DNA from: Echinometra lucunter | Lineage: Eukaryota > Echinodermata > Echinoidea > Camarodonta > Echinometridae | Direction: 5' to 3' | Assembly: GCA_029962745.1 (NCBI GenBank) | Contig: CM057162.1 | Span: 10,882,871-10,946,870, forward strand | Length of the DNA: 64,000 nucleotides | Part shown: in pieces, positions 1 to 12,346 of the stretch | Layout of the letters: each line of letters begins with the position of its first letter | Position numbering within the stretch: the stretch's first letter is position 1 | Position numbers and translations under genes: made by a program | The notes under the pieces: model-generated | The model's input: only the letters and a program-made list of their open reading frames with translations | Database searches by the model: none | Told to the model about the DNA's origin: nothing

Positions 1-593
1 ATTTTTATTTGACATAATTTTCTTCTTTGTCACTGAAGTGTACATATTGTATAACTCTGAGTCAGTGATTTGCAGAATTTTTTTTCAGTAAAAACTCCTG
101 CTTTACAGCTACATTAACCCATAGTCTACTGACACAGGGTAGCCATTGTATTAAATCTATGGGAATGACATACCTCACTAGTCAAATGGGTAAATTTCAA
201 ATGCTGAATAAAACCGCAATATTTGTTAGAATATTCTTTCAATCAAGTAGGAATACGGATCCAGAACCCAACTCTAAAGGATAAAAACCTAAATTAATGA
301 ACAGGACCTTTTTTGTATAGGAATCACATTTACACTCATTTTCAACATATATGTCCTTCAAATCCAAGGAGAGTTTTTAAAAATTCTTCATGAAATTCAG
401 ATTTCCTTTGATAAACTACTGGTAATATATTTCACTGACTTCCCTCATTTAAAGAAACAATTGCTCTAAATGCTCGCTAAATAAAAATGTCTCTTCTTTT
501 GCTGCTACTTTTTTTTTTACTTCAATGGTGTGGGTTTATATCCCACCGCTGCCACCAAATTAAGTCATCACCAAATGAAGTAATCACAGTTCA
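1..593. other. Unannotated AT-rich sequence
   Basis: AT-rich sequence with short T runs and no stop-free stretch, repeat or motif I can support. Confidence 0.5.
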
Positions 594-742
594 GGGCCAC
601 GTTTCATAAAACCTGTTATCAATAACAAGTTGCAATAACTGTTATAGGCTACTGAAATCCTTTCATCTGATTGGCTGAGAGCAAATTTTTCATAGAAATG
701 TGGCAGTTGTTTCTGAAAACAAGTTTTATGAAAGGGGGCCCC
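594..742. repeat. Short inverted-repeat element, family A copy 1
   Basis: About 149 bp bounded by inverted ends: a left end reading gggccacgtttcataaaac and a right end that is its near reverse complement (gttttatgaaagggggccc). The interior carries ctgattggctgagagcaaa, shared with two more copies at 10317-10462 and 50934-51080. Size, terminal inverted repeats and three dispersed copies fit a non-autonomous MITE. No coding potential; a target duplication is not clear. A minus-strand stop-free stretch over it is incidental. Confidence 0.8.
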
Positions 743-1496
743 TGTAACAGCAATATCAAATGCATTCAGAAATTTTTTTGAATGAATAACTAATTCATAC
801 AATGCCTGCAAAAAGAAATTAAAACAGCACAGCATGAAAACAGGAGTACCACAAGAGGATAGGGTAGCCTAGCATTACTGACCAGCATCAGAAACACACC
901 ATGCTCGAAGATCGTGAGAACTGCAAGGGGTGTGAAGTCGCCCAATTTTCGGGGGAGCTTGCACCCTGCCTGCCCTCACTGTCAGAGTCATGGTCGTGGA
1001 TACTGTTGCAAATTTGGCCCACTCTCTTGCCTTCTCTCCCCTCCACCAGTAATGAGATACCAGAGGCAGGGGGTCCCCTACTGCACCCCCTGCTCCACTG
1101 GAAGAACTCTCATAGTGATGCTTTGCTCTATGGCATGGTTTTCCTTCATAACCTCCACTGTGTGCTTTAGCTGTGCCAAATCATATGTATGGGTTAGCAA
1201 GCTTTATGTACAAGTAGATCTCAGAGATTTACCCTTTGTTCTGCTTTGGATGACAACATAGCTTGTATTTTCTTGTTTTGTCTTTATTGTAATAAAGAAT
1301 TACAAAATTGGTTTGGACCTTGTGCACTTTTGAGAATTTAGTGGATCCATAATTTTGGGGGGCATGATGATCCTGATAACTGTTTAACCATTATATTAGT
1401 ATATGGACTTGATTGTTTGATCATTCATATATTACTTGTCAATATATATGATCCAATGTGCCAAATTCATTTTTTAAAATAAAGAACCCTGTGGAA
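743..1496. other. Unassigned stretch with overlapping short ORFs and a poly(A)-like signal
   Basis: Two overlapping plus-strand stop-free frames (901-1170 and 914-1261) code for 89 and 115 residues that I do not recognise. A canonical AATAAA lies near 1291, about 30 bp after the second frame ends, inside a short palindrome (tctttattgtaataaaga). A terminal exon or a retroposon 3' end is possible, but two overlapping frames with no family signature is weak evidence. Confidence 0.2.
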
Positions 1497-1519
1497 GGGG
1501 TGGGGGGGGGGGGTGGGGG
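1497..1519 (+). repeat. G-run with quadruplex-forming pattern
   Basis: Runs of 4, 12 and 5 guanines separated by single T residues. The pattern fits a potential G-quadruplex on the plus strand. Confidence 0.7.
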
Positions 1520-3298
1520 AAGAATTATGTGGTTGTATATTGCATACTGTAGAACTGCATACAGAACAAGCCATTCAAAATCATAATCTAAATCTTGTCT
1601 TATCATGGCTGAAACAATGTATGTTTTGATTTAGGCCTAAATTAACCTTCTTGAATGAATTGAAGTACACGCTGTTCCAAATAGGAGTGCTGAGAAAAGC
1701 TTTCTTCCCGCAAAACCCAAATGGGTTAGCATACTTCTCACAGTGGGGGCATTGTGTTTGATGTTTGGCCGCTGATGAGTTAACAGAGCTTCAGTACCAT
1801 CCAAAGGACCCAATAGCTACAGCACCCTGACACCACACTTGGTGAGATCAAATAAAAGTGGACCCCTTCCCCTCTCTACACCATCATGGCATACACCTAC
1901 AAATGATAGAACAAACACTATGAACATGAAAGCACTGAATTATTATAGAAATGGCCTAGGGATTGACATACCAAAATTTTGTTTTTTTTTCTACTTACAT
2001 TGCTTGATCCAACAGTATAAATGTTGCATGTAAAATCTTTATGTCTTACTTCTAACATTTTCAAAATACTGTAAATCCTTGACAACTTTAATTTTGGTTT
2101 CACACTTTAGTGTTTTCAGGGTGTATCCCATTAAACATGTCTGTGAACTAGGGTCCACCTCCCTCCATACAAAGAGGGCTGCACTGCCTTGTAAGCAAGC
2201 AAGCTGTCCCCATGAATTTTCCAAAGAGTAGCGACAGGTGTGAGGTGCATCACAGCCATCGAGGCAGGCTAGAGCTAGATAGATGGATCCGCCTCGTCTC
2301 GGGCTTTGAGCAATGAAGGATCTCATTCTGAGAGTGCAAAAAAGTCTAAATGAGATTTATTTTTTCTTTTGTGTAAACTAAACTCTGAATAGTCCTGCCA
2401 ATGTGATGATTTATTCACCGAGATAGGTTTGGCAACAACTTGGTATAAACTCTGGGACTTATACAGAAGCGATTACAGAATTGTTGACAAAAAAAGTTTG
2501 CTTTGGGGTCCATACTTCATGGAAGTGCTTTATATCTTTCCTGAAATGGACTATTGTATTTGGGCTTTGGGATTGTAATGTAACAGTGAGCTATTGTGAA
2601 TCAGTAAGAGCCGAGCTATTCATCAAATTATATGCATGATTTTGTGATAAGTATTGAGGAAAATATAGAGTACCATCTATCAAAACAAGAAGATAAAATC
2701 CAATTTACATCCATACGAGAATCAACAGACTAAAAATGTTTCTTTCAGTCTCACACTGTCACAGAAGACCAGGCAGAGAAGAGAAAACCCCTTTATCTCA
2801 AAACAGAAGGCCACTTTTCATTCATTATTTCCAAAGAGCTTTTATGCCTTCAAGAGGATTTTATTCTCTACATTTGTTTCTTGAAACAAAAAGACAAAAC
2901 AAAATTGGCAAGTGCTAATGCCAATATCTTGTCACATCACCAGCTAACAAAAATGACAATGGAATGTCAGCGACAAGGAAACATGGAAATCCGCGATGGC
3001 ATTTTGTGCCAGACCCTGAGGGTCCTATGGAATGCCAAAAGGCACAAACCTTGCACTCTAAACTTGTAAGGAAAGGGCTGGAAGTGGAAGGAGGGGGTGG
3101 AGATTGACATCTAGAATTCTCATCTGTTCTACTACATCTACAATGAATTATCTTCTATCTTTCCTCTGACAAAAATATTACTGTTTAATCCTATATTCTT
3201 ATCACTGTCACAGACCGAGACAATTTCAGAAGTTGCGGTTTATATGATAACATAACTTACAATACATAGACCTGTTCATTCAAGTTTTTCTGCCTCAT
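1520..3298. other. No supported feature
   Basis: AT-rich, apparently unique sequence. A minus-strand stop-free frame of 95 codons at 2039-2326 is cysteine-containing but matches no family I know and has no clear splice context. Nothing else stands out. Confidence 0.45.
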
Positions 3299-3886
3299 TT
3301 AAAGGAGAATGCAACCCAGACATCAGTGTGCTTTTAGTGAACAGAGATGAACTATACAGATAAACAGTGAAAGTTTGAGCAAAATCGGACAATCTCTTCA
3401 GGAATTATGAATTTTGAAAGTTTAAGCAAATCCCTATTATAGGGATCCTTGAGTTGGCAACTTTGCCAGCATCTGTTATGTCATTGTGGACAACTCTCCA
3501 TTCACTTTGTACATAGAATTTAACATTTTCTTAATTTTCCAGAAAAATAAAGATTCTTTTGATTTACTGCTTGAGTATGACATGGCTACATCAATTCTGC
3601 AAGCATTTTGGGAAGAATTATGTTGATTCCTGACTCAAAATTTCATATAAATCAATTTTTTTGAAAAATCATACACAAGATGAATGGAGAGTTGTCCATG
3701 ATGACATCACAGATGCTGGCAAAGTTGCCAACTCAAGGATCCCTCTAATAGGGATTTGCTTAAACTTTAAAAATTCATAACTCTTGAACACATTGTCCGA
3801 TTTTGGTCAAACTTTCACTGTTTATCTTTCTTGTTCATCTCTATTCACTAAAAGCACTCTGATGCCTGGGTTCCATTTTCCTTTAA
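3299..3886. mobile_element. Foldback MITE with TTAAAGG...CCTTTAA ends
   Basis: A 588 bp element made almost entirely of two inverted arms of roughly 230 bp around a short centre. The left arm has the blocks aacccagacatcag, ttttagtgaacagagatgaa and ccaactcaaggatccct-like sequence; all recur inverted at the right end (gttcatctctattcactaaa, then gatgcctgggtt). The ends are TTAAAGG and CCTTTAA, so a TTAA or TA target site is plausible but cannot be told from the TIR itself. No ORF. Related end structures occur at 34462-34824, 36361-37095, 44334-44951 and 50203-50656. Confidence 0.85.
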
Positions 3887-4295
3887 GTTAGTTAGCAAAT
3901 CAATTCAAATTACGTCCTCATGAAGAGAATGGCTTATACCATATGTTCTATGTGAAAATTTGAGCAATTCATCCCTGCAAGAGTGCAAAGTGCCGCCAGC
4001 AGCCATGTAACCATAGCCATGTAGGTTTGTATTTATTATGCAACACTTGTTTGATAACATTCGGATGAGAAAAATTTGATTGCTTTTATATCTTTAGCAA
4101 CAGGGATATTTGTTTGTCTAAAAGAGGTATGTTGAAAAGAACTTACCTGCAAGGGCTTGTTCACACCAGAGTGTGAGAAACGTGGCTAGCAGCCAGACTA
4201 GCGTTGCTAGCTGTAGGTTCACATCCATTGCACTGGACTGTTGGATGAAGATAAGTAGGTTACATGACATTCACCATCATACAAGAGAGACCTGT

Positions 4296-4356
<61 letters not shown>

Positions 4357-5440
4357 GAGAAGCTGTCATTAATAGGTTAATGTCATGATGCATTCATAAT
4401 TCCTAATGTCATGTGTTTGACATTGATGAAGATGGCATTTACATTGCAATGTCATCCAAAGTTTGATGAGCAGAGATGCAAGAGGAGAGAAACGAGTGCC
4501 AACAAGAGATGTACAAGATAATCATACACTTACAATGACAGAATTATACAGTTCAAATTTCAAAATTAAACAAATTAAAGTTTGATGATTCAATTCTGTT
4601 ATCAATTACTTTAAGTGAATGTTCAGGAAAATACAAAATTTTATCTCATAACCTCACATAATGACCCAAGGCTTTCAAGGAACACGTGGAAAAAATTGCC
4701 TTTTTAAAAAGAAAATTCTGCTCTAGAATTTTCATTGTTAATATCTTCATAAATGCTCTTTTTACAAGAACCTTTTTCCAAAAGAAATATTTCATATTTG
4801 CACACAAGAGAAAGAGAGAGAGAGAGAGGAAACAAAGCCCTCAATACAGAAAATATTTTGTTTACTGAATATATAGAAGAAAAAAAAACAACTCCATATA
4901 CATGTAGGTGCATGTGTCCATTTTGAAAACTAGCCCTAAGATATCAAATGTATGTTTTCTTTCAATAATATCAGCATGTAGGAATATTCATGTAGAAATT
5001 CAAAGAAGAAATTTACACAAGGGCTGACATACCCCACAGGAAGTTTCCTTGTACTTTTATTCCAGAGATTATTTGTTTTTCTAAGCCTGAACTATTGATT
5101 TTCATTCGGCTGGAGCAAGAAGGAAATAGACTGATATGAGATGCAGTCATATCTTGCTCGTGGAAATCAATATCTGGAGTATATAGAGGGGAATGACCGA
5201 GGTGCGTGTGACATCTACTAGAATGTCAGTCATGAATCCTTTTGTTTCTTCTTCTTTGATAACGTGGTTCTCGGTGGATTAGTAGGTCAAACATCAGAAG
5301 AACCTCAGCCCCCCAAAATGAAATCTATTGTAAATATATCTGATATGTAACATTTACTTTTTTTCAGGAGAATGACCTGTTTTCATGTTCTTCATTGTCA
5401 TTTGTCTCCTCCTTTTCTTCATCACTTCCCTAGCAATTGT
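3887..5440. other. Intergenic sequence with GA tracts
   Basis: Holds two GA-rich microsatellites (4296-4361 and 4807-4829). Around 4165-4240 is a short higher-GC patch with repeated gctagc motifs. No coding signature. Confidence 0.5.
4296..4361 (+). repeat. (GAGA/GAAA)n microsatellite
   Basis: Purine tract built from GAGA with regularly spaced GAAA interruptions (a 12 bp higher-order period of gagagagaaaga type), ending in pure GA. The charged K/E/R-rich translation across it is an artefact. Confidence 0.9.
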
Positions 5441-5800
5441 TATCTTTCTCCTCCTCCTCCTACTCATTATCATCATCATCATCATCATCATAAAGATCAG
5501 TTTGATCAATATCATCATTTACAATCATCACTATCATGATCATGATCATGATCATCATCATCACCATCATCATAATTGTCATAATCATCATCAAAAGCAG
5601 CAGCACCGTGCACCATCATCACCACTATAAATATCAATGTCATCATCATCATCATCATCATCATCATTATCATCATCCTCTTCTAATCATAATCATCATC
5701 ATCAATACATCACCAATATCACAATTACTATTATCAGCAGGCATCAACATCATCGTCATCATCATAATCACCACCACCACCACCACCATAAACTCCATTA
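5441..5800 (+). repeat. Compound (ATC)n trinucleotide repeat
   Basis: About 350 bp of imperfect ATC/CAT repeats with tcatgatca dinucleotide-like patches and a CAC run near 5770-5790. Apparent His-, Ile- or Ser-rich reading frames in all three phases (5385-5850) are translations of this repeat. Confidence 0.9.
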
Positions 5801-6210
5801 CCATCACCTTTTTCCTATGCTTTTTTTCACACTCCTATAAATCTCCTTAACTTCTCTCTCTCATCCGCGGATTCATTTTCTGACATGGGACTGAGATTTG
5901 AACCCTTGACTCGTCTATAACAACCTCTTGCAAAAGGACCAGGATACTAGAGAAACGCCCATGACAGAGTGTTTCAAGAAAGGATGAAAAATATGTTGGA
6001 CAGAGGTACTGCAATGATGTACAAGAAATGTTCTGGACCATTACAATACCACTATCAACTTGCATACAGGACTAGGACTTTACCATATTACCAAGTAAAC
6101 AATCATACTGAACACAAGACAGGAACATATGCATTAAACCTTCCTGGTACTAGAATTCCCATTAAATAACAGGCCTACAATAACTGAATCAGAATTTGGA
6201 TAGAAGCTAA

Positions 6211-6525
6211 AAAAAAAATCTCACATCTTCTTGCTTCCAAAACCACATTAATCATACAACAACACATTCATCATTTTCCTCCCAGCTCCAGATTCCGCGA
6301 CACAATAGCACAACCGACAGAAGACGAGGAGCGGCGGCGGCGAATTCCCTACAGATCTCGCCCGCACATTCTCTCTCGAATCAGACTCAATTCTCCAACA
6401 GCAATAGAAAAACAAACCTTACCACCTTGGTGAACTTGCTAGCTGAAAGGTCAAAACTTCTCTTTTTTTCTCTCCATCTAGTCCTCCAATCTCTCTCTCT
6501 CTCTCTTTCTCTCGCTCGCGGCTAA
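6211..6525. other. CGG-rich block: candidate exon or promoter, strand unresolved
   Basis: A GC- and CpG-richer island in AT-rich surroundings, with four consecutive GCG triplets at 6331-6342. On the plus strand one frame is open for 104 codons (6211-6522, TAA at 6523) without an ATG. It crosses a good acceptor-like site (ttttcctcccag ending at 6285) and then encodes a Ser/Thr/Asn-rich segment with an Ala4 run. The last part of that frame is CT microsatellite. On the minus strand the same block reads as a 5' UTR or first exon with a gtaagg donor-like site near 6420. I recognise no protein domain. Confidence 0.25.
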
Positions 6526-6879
6526 CTTTAGTCATACATCCTACCTTAAACATAGCAACCAATCACTAAGGCATCACACCCCTTCCTCCTTCTTCTCCTC
6601 CTCCTTCTCTTCTCTTTGCAACCCCAAAACATTGTTACTGGAGGACTCCAGTTTCGACTGTATTTCTATTGGTCTACCAATTTCTACTGTGTGTATATTT
6701 AGATTGAGCGAGATATTTTGCAGGAGGCACACACTCGTGCAGTGGTTTTTGTTTTCCCTTTGCTATTTTGGTCTTGGAGGGGTAAAGAATGACTGGAGCA
6801 CTGTGAGGAGAGATGTGGGTCAGCTGTGAAGAGCAAGACAGATTGAAGAGAGATGGGAAAGGGTGGGATGGAGTATTAA

Positions 6880-7100
6880 ATAGAGAGATGGAGGGGGTGG
6901 GGAGAGGGGGTGAGAGGAGGAGGGGGAAGGGGAGATGAGAGAGAGAGAGAGAGAAAGAAAGGGAGAAAGAGAGAGAGTGAGTAGGGGGGAATGGGATAAA
7001 GAAGGGGAAGAAGGGGAAGAGGGAGTGGGGAGGGCAGAGGGGGGGAGTGCAAGACAGAGAGATAAAGTTAAGAGGCAGAGACAGCAGCTTACAGAAATAG
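6880..7100 (+). repeat. Purine-rich (GA/GGGA) tract
   Basis: About 220 bp almost free of pyrimidines on the plus strand, mixing GA, GGA and GGGGA units. ORFs on either strand here (6820-7197 minus, 6935-7120 plus) are low-complexity translations. An 11 bp G-run follows at 7155-7165. Long purine/pyrimidine asymmetry is compatible with triplex or G-quadruplex formation. Confidence 0.85.
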
Positions 7101-9954
7101 AAAAGAAAGATGGACAGTGAGAATGTTTACAGGAATTGGAAACACTCCAATAAAGGGGGGGGGGGCAATATAAACAAACAAACACTGTAGATAGCAATCA
7201 GGGAGTAAAAAGAGGCTATACATGTATGAAGACACAGCAGAAAGGGACCCCCCCCCCAAGAAAAAATGAGAGAGAGAGCCTATCCCATTCACACACAGAA
7301 AACTAAATGAAAAATTCAAGCTGCCGTGATTACCAATAAAATCGTCCTCCTTTTTGCCCTACCCCCAGTCCGTGCCCTATCATTGTCTCTACATGGACCC
7401 CACCCTCCTTCTCTCATCCTATCCTCATCCATCTTGTTCCTGCACAGAGTCAGAAGAGGGCAACCAACGTTTACTAGCTATGCAGGCACAAACCTCTGTT
7501 GGCCCTGATGTCTAACCATGTCAGAACTGTATACTTCACAAACTAGTGCACTCCACACACACTGTACAGTAACTGCTCCTGACAGAGACTACTAAGGTTA
7601 GGCTCGGCCCAAGGCTTTTACATGAAAATGTGCCTGAATATCAAAATAAGGTCTGTGCATGCAGGCTAAGGAATGTATGGTGGCTGGGAAGACATCATTA
7701 CCTTGGGGGCTTTGCCTTTTCTCCCCTCGACCTCAGTCATGACCTTGCCACATGCACTCAAGTCCAGTGTTACATTAGACTCAACTTTACTGCTAGCATT
7801 AGTCTAAGTTTGCGGACACTTTTGGTCCCTTGGAGGGAATTTGACATAACGATCTCAATGATCAAACCACTACAGTGTTTAAAAATCACTAAAAATCAAG
7901 GTATGTTTCAAATAATATTCTAAAGCTGAAATGTGGTGGAAAAATCAAACTTGCTTTCAATATTTTCAAGTCTTCATTTCCCTTCAACAGCAAATACCAA
8001 AACCATGAACTCAATGATTACAACAATAAGGGGTGATGATTTCAACAATAACAAACTATATTCCTAGCATATTTCCAACCTAACAAGCTGAAATGTACAC
8101 GGAACCTGAAAGTCAGACGATTTAACATTTTGTTTGAAGTTTATCTAAAGTCTTAAGATTAGTTTCTATGCAAAGCATGCCAGATTCCAATACAATAGTA
8201 TATTTCATCATAGATATGAAACTGAGAAGTCATCACATTTTGTCCAAACTTGAGGATGCCAGTAACAACATTTCTCTAAAGATGTAAGAAAATAGAATAA
8301 GAAGAAAGCCTGGATACCTAGACTCATTGTGCTGAGCCTAGGATTAAGGCCCTTGGCGCCTTGATGGGTCGGGGGTCATGGGGTCAACGCACATGCTCCT
8401 TGTCAGCGTCCATTAATTCCCACTTAGGATTTGAACCTGACGAACTTGAGGTGAAATTTTACCTTTTTTCCATTCTTTTTCTTTTTTTGCTTCAGTGTCC
8501 TCTTTGCAAGTAAATTTGATATGTGGAGAGAGAGAAAGAGAGAGAGAGGAAGAGAAACAGAACATTCTTTGCTTGCAATAATGAGGACATGAGTAAACTG
8601 TGAGATGGGAGAGAGAGAGAGACAGATGGAAAGAGTGGAAGGGATATGAATATGAGAAAAATGGTGATTTTTCACAAGAGAAATATTTGGACCTACATCA
8701 GCGTTGGATTTGCAGGGGATACACACGACAGGGAAGTTTGATCAGGGTAAACACATGGGCTATTTCTCGCTCTCTGACTCTGAGAACACTCTACGGGATA
8801 TCACTAAGTTGGAAATGGAAAGCAAGATGATATAAAGCAAAACAAAAAAACAAGAAAAACAAATCTACGAAACAGGTAACATATGGTTACATATGGCAAA
8901 GAAACACTGACACTTCCAATTAAAGGTTAACCTTGAATTTTGGAGGGATAATGATAATAAATGATACAATATCTCCTTTTCCATCTTTTATATAAGCCTA
9001 CGTAATATAAATTTCAAATTGCAAAATGAGAAAATAATGAAACACTTAAGTGACTACCAAATGTTCTACATGTACTTGGAAGTTCAGTCCTGTAATGGTA
9101 ATAAAACATTGAAAAATATCTTGCATCTTTTACAATAGTTTATGAATAATAAAGGTTTATACAGCATTGAAAAACATTTAAGGGAATTTTAACTACATCT
9201 GTACCATCGGGATCAACTATAAATGAATAAAAGAAAATTTTATATCTCAGATTATAATGTACTTCCTCATCTTTAAAGAGATCACAGAGCCTCTCCCCCC
9301 ACCAAAAAAAAAAAGAAGTGGAGTAAAACTCCCCTTTACAAAAAAGTGCCAAATGAATGACAAGTTCAAGAGCGAGTTTATGTAAAGTGACGTTCTGCAT
9401 AGCTATGCAGCGGGTCGGCAAACTGGCCTCTGGGCATACCAGAATCAAATTACCACCTATTTCCAGGATCAAAATTTGCTACAGTAAATGGTTTCCTTTC
9501 TTAACTGATTTTCTGGTTAAGGAAGCTGAGAAATTTTAACAATTTCTCACCTTTAAGGTGTTCATCGAACATTTCATTCTCAGTCTTTTCACAATTCCCT
9601 GTATGCAACGAATTCTTCAAGAGAGTTGAACAAAGAAATGAGGCCAGAAAGTGAAACTATATATTTTTTTCACTAATACAACTAAAAAAAACCCGCGAAA
9701 TTACTCACATTATATGATGCTTGACCTTGGTAAAGACTAAAACAAACTAACTTTTCTAATAATAAATAAATAACTGAAAAAAAAAATAATAAAATGATTT
9801 TGTGATATATCCATAGATCTATACAGTCATCTATTTTAGACCCACTGAACTCGGGCTAGGGTTGTAGAAAATCGTGATCCATGGGCGATAGCCATTTTAT
9901 CTACAGTGTATCTCAATTCATGTATAGCAAATTTGCTTATAAATTTCCCATTTA
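7101..9954. other. No supported gene; minor GA tracts
   Basis: Contains GA tracts at about 8527-8550 and 8607-8622 and a G-run at 7155-7165; otherwise unremarkable. Stop-free frames are at most 110 codons and match no family I know. Confidence 0.45.
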
Positions 9955-10207
9955 ATCTGTCTGTCTATCTCTATCTCTATATCTCTCTCTCTTCAATCTC
10001 CCTTTTTTATATAATTTTTTTCATTCTGCATTACAAATGGAGAATATTATCTATCTCTCCTTTTCATGCTGTCATATTACACATCCAATCCCTGTCTCTC
10101 TGTCTCTCTCTCTCTCTTTGATCTCCTGCTTTTTGATATACTGTAAATTTTAGTCTCCATCAAAACAATACATCTTTCCTTCTTTCCATGCTGTCATTTT
10201 CAATTTT

Positions 10208-10244
<37 letters not shown>

Positions 10245-10250
10245 TCTCCC
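9955..10250 (+). repeat. Degenerate 115-120 bp tandem repeat with embedded CT tracts
   Basis: Three CT tracts begin at about 9979, 10097 and 10210, and the sequence between them is related: catgctgtcat occurs at 10065 and again at 10187 (122 bp apart). The microsatellites therefore sit inside a larger repeated unit and did not arise independently. The last tract (10211-10240) is a pure (TC)15. Confidence 0.65.
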
Positions 10251-10316
10251 TACACACAATTTAAGCTCACATCAACCTGTTCCATCCTCATTCTCCTGTC
10301 ACATAACAATACCAAG

Positions 10317-10462
10317 GGCCCCATTTCATAAACTTATTATCAATAACAAGTTGCAATAACTGTTATAAGCTACTGAAATCCTTGCATCTGATTGGCTGAG
10401 AGCAAATCTGCCATATAAATTGTGGCAGTTGTAACTGATAACAAGTTTTATGAAATGGGGCC
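10317..10462. repeat. Short inverted-repeat element, family A copy 2
   Basis: 146 bp with perfect ends ggccccatttcat and atgaaatggggcc. It shares internal sequence with the copies at 594-742 and 50934-51080, including taacaagttgcaataactgt and ctgattggctgagagcaaa. Possible short flanking duplication AAG, which could be chance. Non-autonomous MITE by size and structure. Confidence 0.85.
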
Positions 10463-10666
10463 AAGGGGTTACTGTAGGCAGCAAACAGCCCATCGCTTTA
10501 ACACTGAAGGCCAGCTGGTAGTCATAGGCTGTCACAAACCTGTCACATCACACACAATTGTTGAACTTCCAAACATATTTTGCCTCCTTCAAACGTCAAG
10601 TTCATTTTCCGTCTCGCCTGTCACGACCCTCCTCCCCTCACATCCGAGAACATATCCTTCGTCGAT

Positions 10667-10719
10667 GCCAGAAGGGCGTTAACTTATACACTCTACTACA
10701 GAGCTACTGCCCTTCTGGC
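10667..10719. repeat. Hairpin element, family B copy 1
   Basis: Perfect 11 bp arms, gccagaagggc (10667-10677) and gcccttctggc (10709-10719), around a 31 bp loop. The same arms recur at 29596-29676 and, slightly diverged, at 43321-43431, so this is a small dispersed family rather than a chance palindrome. Confidence 0.75.
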
Positions 10720-11446
10720 CCTCAACTGGCAACATCCTGTCAAGTCACTAACAATGATTGCATTTTCCTCAACGATCAAAAAGCTCTTCAACCACAATGT
10801 CAAGGAGAACTGACATCTTCCCACAAACTGTCAAGGTTTTTGTAGATCTTCAATCATAAATCCTTCCAGATTATTCCATCAAGGGAAAGGCATGCATTTC
10901 CATGACTTCAGAACTTTCTACTGTTTCCTCTCTCAAGAAAGACCTCTATAGATGACAGAACTAATCATGCCCTAAGTATGAACCAGTAAAAGTGGTATCA
11001 ATTATCCCTATTTAGAAAAAATACATGAGCAATTTTATTTCAAGTACATAGTGCAAAAATCAACATAATAAGTTATTATAATGTGTTTCAGAGGTGCTGG
11101 GGCAACAGGCAAAAAAAAAATGCTTTAAAGGGATCATTGAAAAAGCTCCTGTTTATCATGCACTTTATGAATACTGGACTATTATTCTATTGTTGAAAAC
11201 TTTTGAAATAACTAAGAGTATTGCTATATTCCTCATAGCTTGGACGGCATCCCAAACTGATAGTAAATGAAATATAGAAGAAATCAATTATAATTTATTT
11301 TATAATACCTAGAGCATTTCCAAACAGAAAGTGTCTAAAACTACAGAGAATGGCATATGTGACATAATGGAATACATCAGAGTGACGATATACTATCTAC
11401 ATTAGTCTACAGCCCATGACAGCACAGACTATTGGCCTATACCATC

Positions 11447-11770
11447 CCCGTTTGCAAGCAAACATTTGGTTAGGCAGTCAACTTGATTCCCTATACCAGT
11501 GACAAAAATGATATTACAACCTAGCAATGACTCTGAAAATAAAATAAATTCAGATGTCTTGAGCATTGCCCAACCAAGTCACAAAAATGTTGTGTCAAGT
11601 GCTTTGAGGCAGAAAGAGTTATTCTACTATTGTCTGAGAAGGAGCTAGTCTACGATACAGACATAATCAGGTCTGGTTAAAACAGCTACTGCTCATGAAC
11701 TATTCTGATCCCGCTTGCAAGCAAACATTTTCCTAGCGAGCACACTCGATTCCCTTACGAGTGAGTAAAC
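11447..11770 (+). repeat. Degenerate 263 bp direct duplication
   Basis: A block beginning cccgtttgcaagcaaacatt at 11447 recurs as cccgcttgcaagcaaacatt at 11710. Both continue into related sequence containing gattccct and ending cagtga or gagtga. Other pieces of the two units match less well, so the duplication is old. Confidence 0.6.
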
Positions 11771-11777
11771 AACCGGC

Positions 11778-11987
11778 TTAGCCAACCAATCCCAGGGGAT
11801 CACTGGAAATGCTACAACAGAGACATCTGTCAAAGGCAATCGGGAACTCTTGGGAGAGGCGAAGAGAGAGGGGCGCTACGTCATCGGGATCATATTCGGC
11901 CGAGGATGATATGTCGGGGGATGGAGAAGTGACGTGATGGAAGGCTTGCCAGGCGCTCGGAATATTCTGTTTCGGATGCTGCACCAT
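11778..11987. other. GC-rich island open on both strands; candidate exon
   Basis: A CpG-containing block in AT-rich DNA. The minus strand has a 69-codon ATG-started frame (11987 to 11778). The plus strand has a frame entered after an acceptor-like ccaatcccag, open to a TGA about 45 codons later, with an acidic, Ser/Gly-rich C-terminus. I recognise neither product. Having both frames open fits GC-rich non-coding DNA as well as coding. Confidence 0.2.
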
Positions 11988-12333
11988 TAAGCAAGTATGG
12001 CATTACTTTTAAAGGTAATCCATTAGATTAAATATATTACAAATCAGAATTAGATGTTGTACCTAGAGGAAAGTATGGTCCAACTTCATAAACGTGATCA
12101 GTAGTCTCGAAATAAAAATTATTAGATCTAGGATCACTGGATGTTGCCAGTTCAGAAGGATTTTATCAACAGATATCAACTGCAAAAGACTATTCATACA
12201 ATAAGTGGGAAATAGGCCATCAATGACATATCCATGATCAGATGATAAATCATGACATAAGTTCATGAAGATGAAGAAACTGATACACATTAACATAACA
12301 AAGGAAAGCTAATGGTTGTAAAGTGACACCTAT

Positions 12334-12346
12334 CCCCCCCCCCCCC
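12334..12346 (+). repeat. C13 homopolymer
   Basis: Thirteen consecutive cytosines; G-run on the minus strand. Confidence 0.9.

Noticed and set aside
5385..5850. His-rich and Ile-rich open frames
   Set aside because: Translations of the ATC repeat in different phases.
5880..5960. B-box-like ggttcaaatc on the minus strand (5893-5905)
   Set aside because: No convincing A-box at the proper distance and no SINE body; could be a decayed fragment but is not supportable.
6820..7197. 125-codon minus-strand Ser/Pro/Leu-rich frame
   Set aside because: Lies on the purine-rich GA/GGA tract; no family signature.
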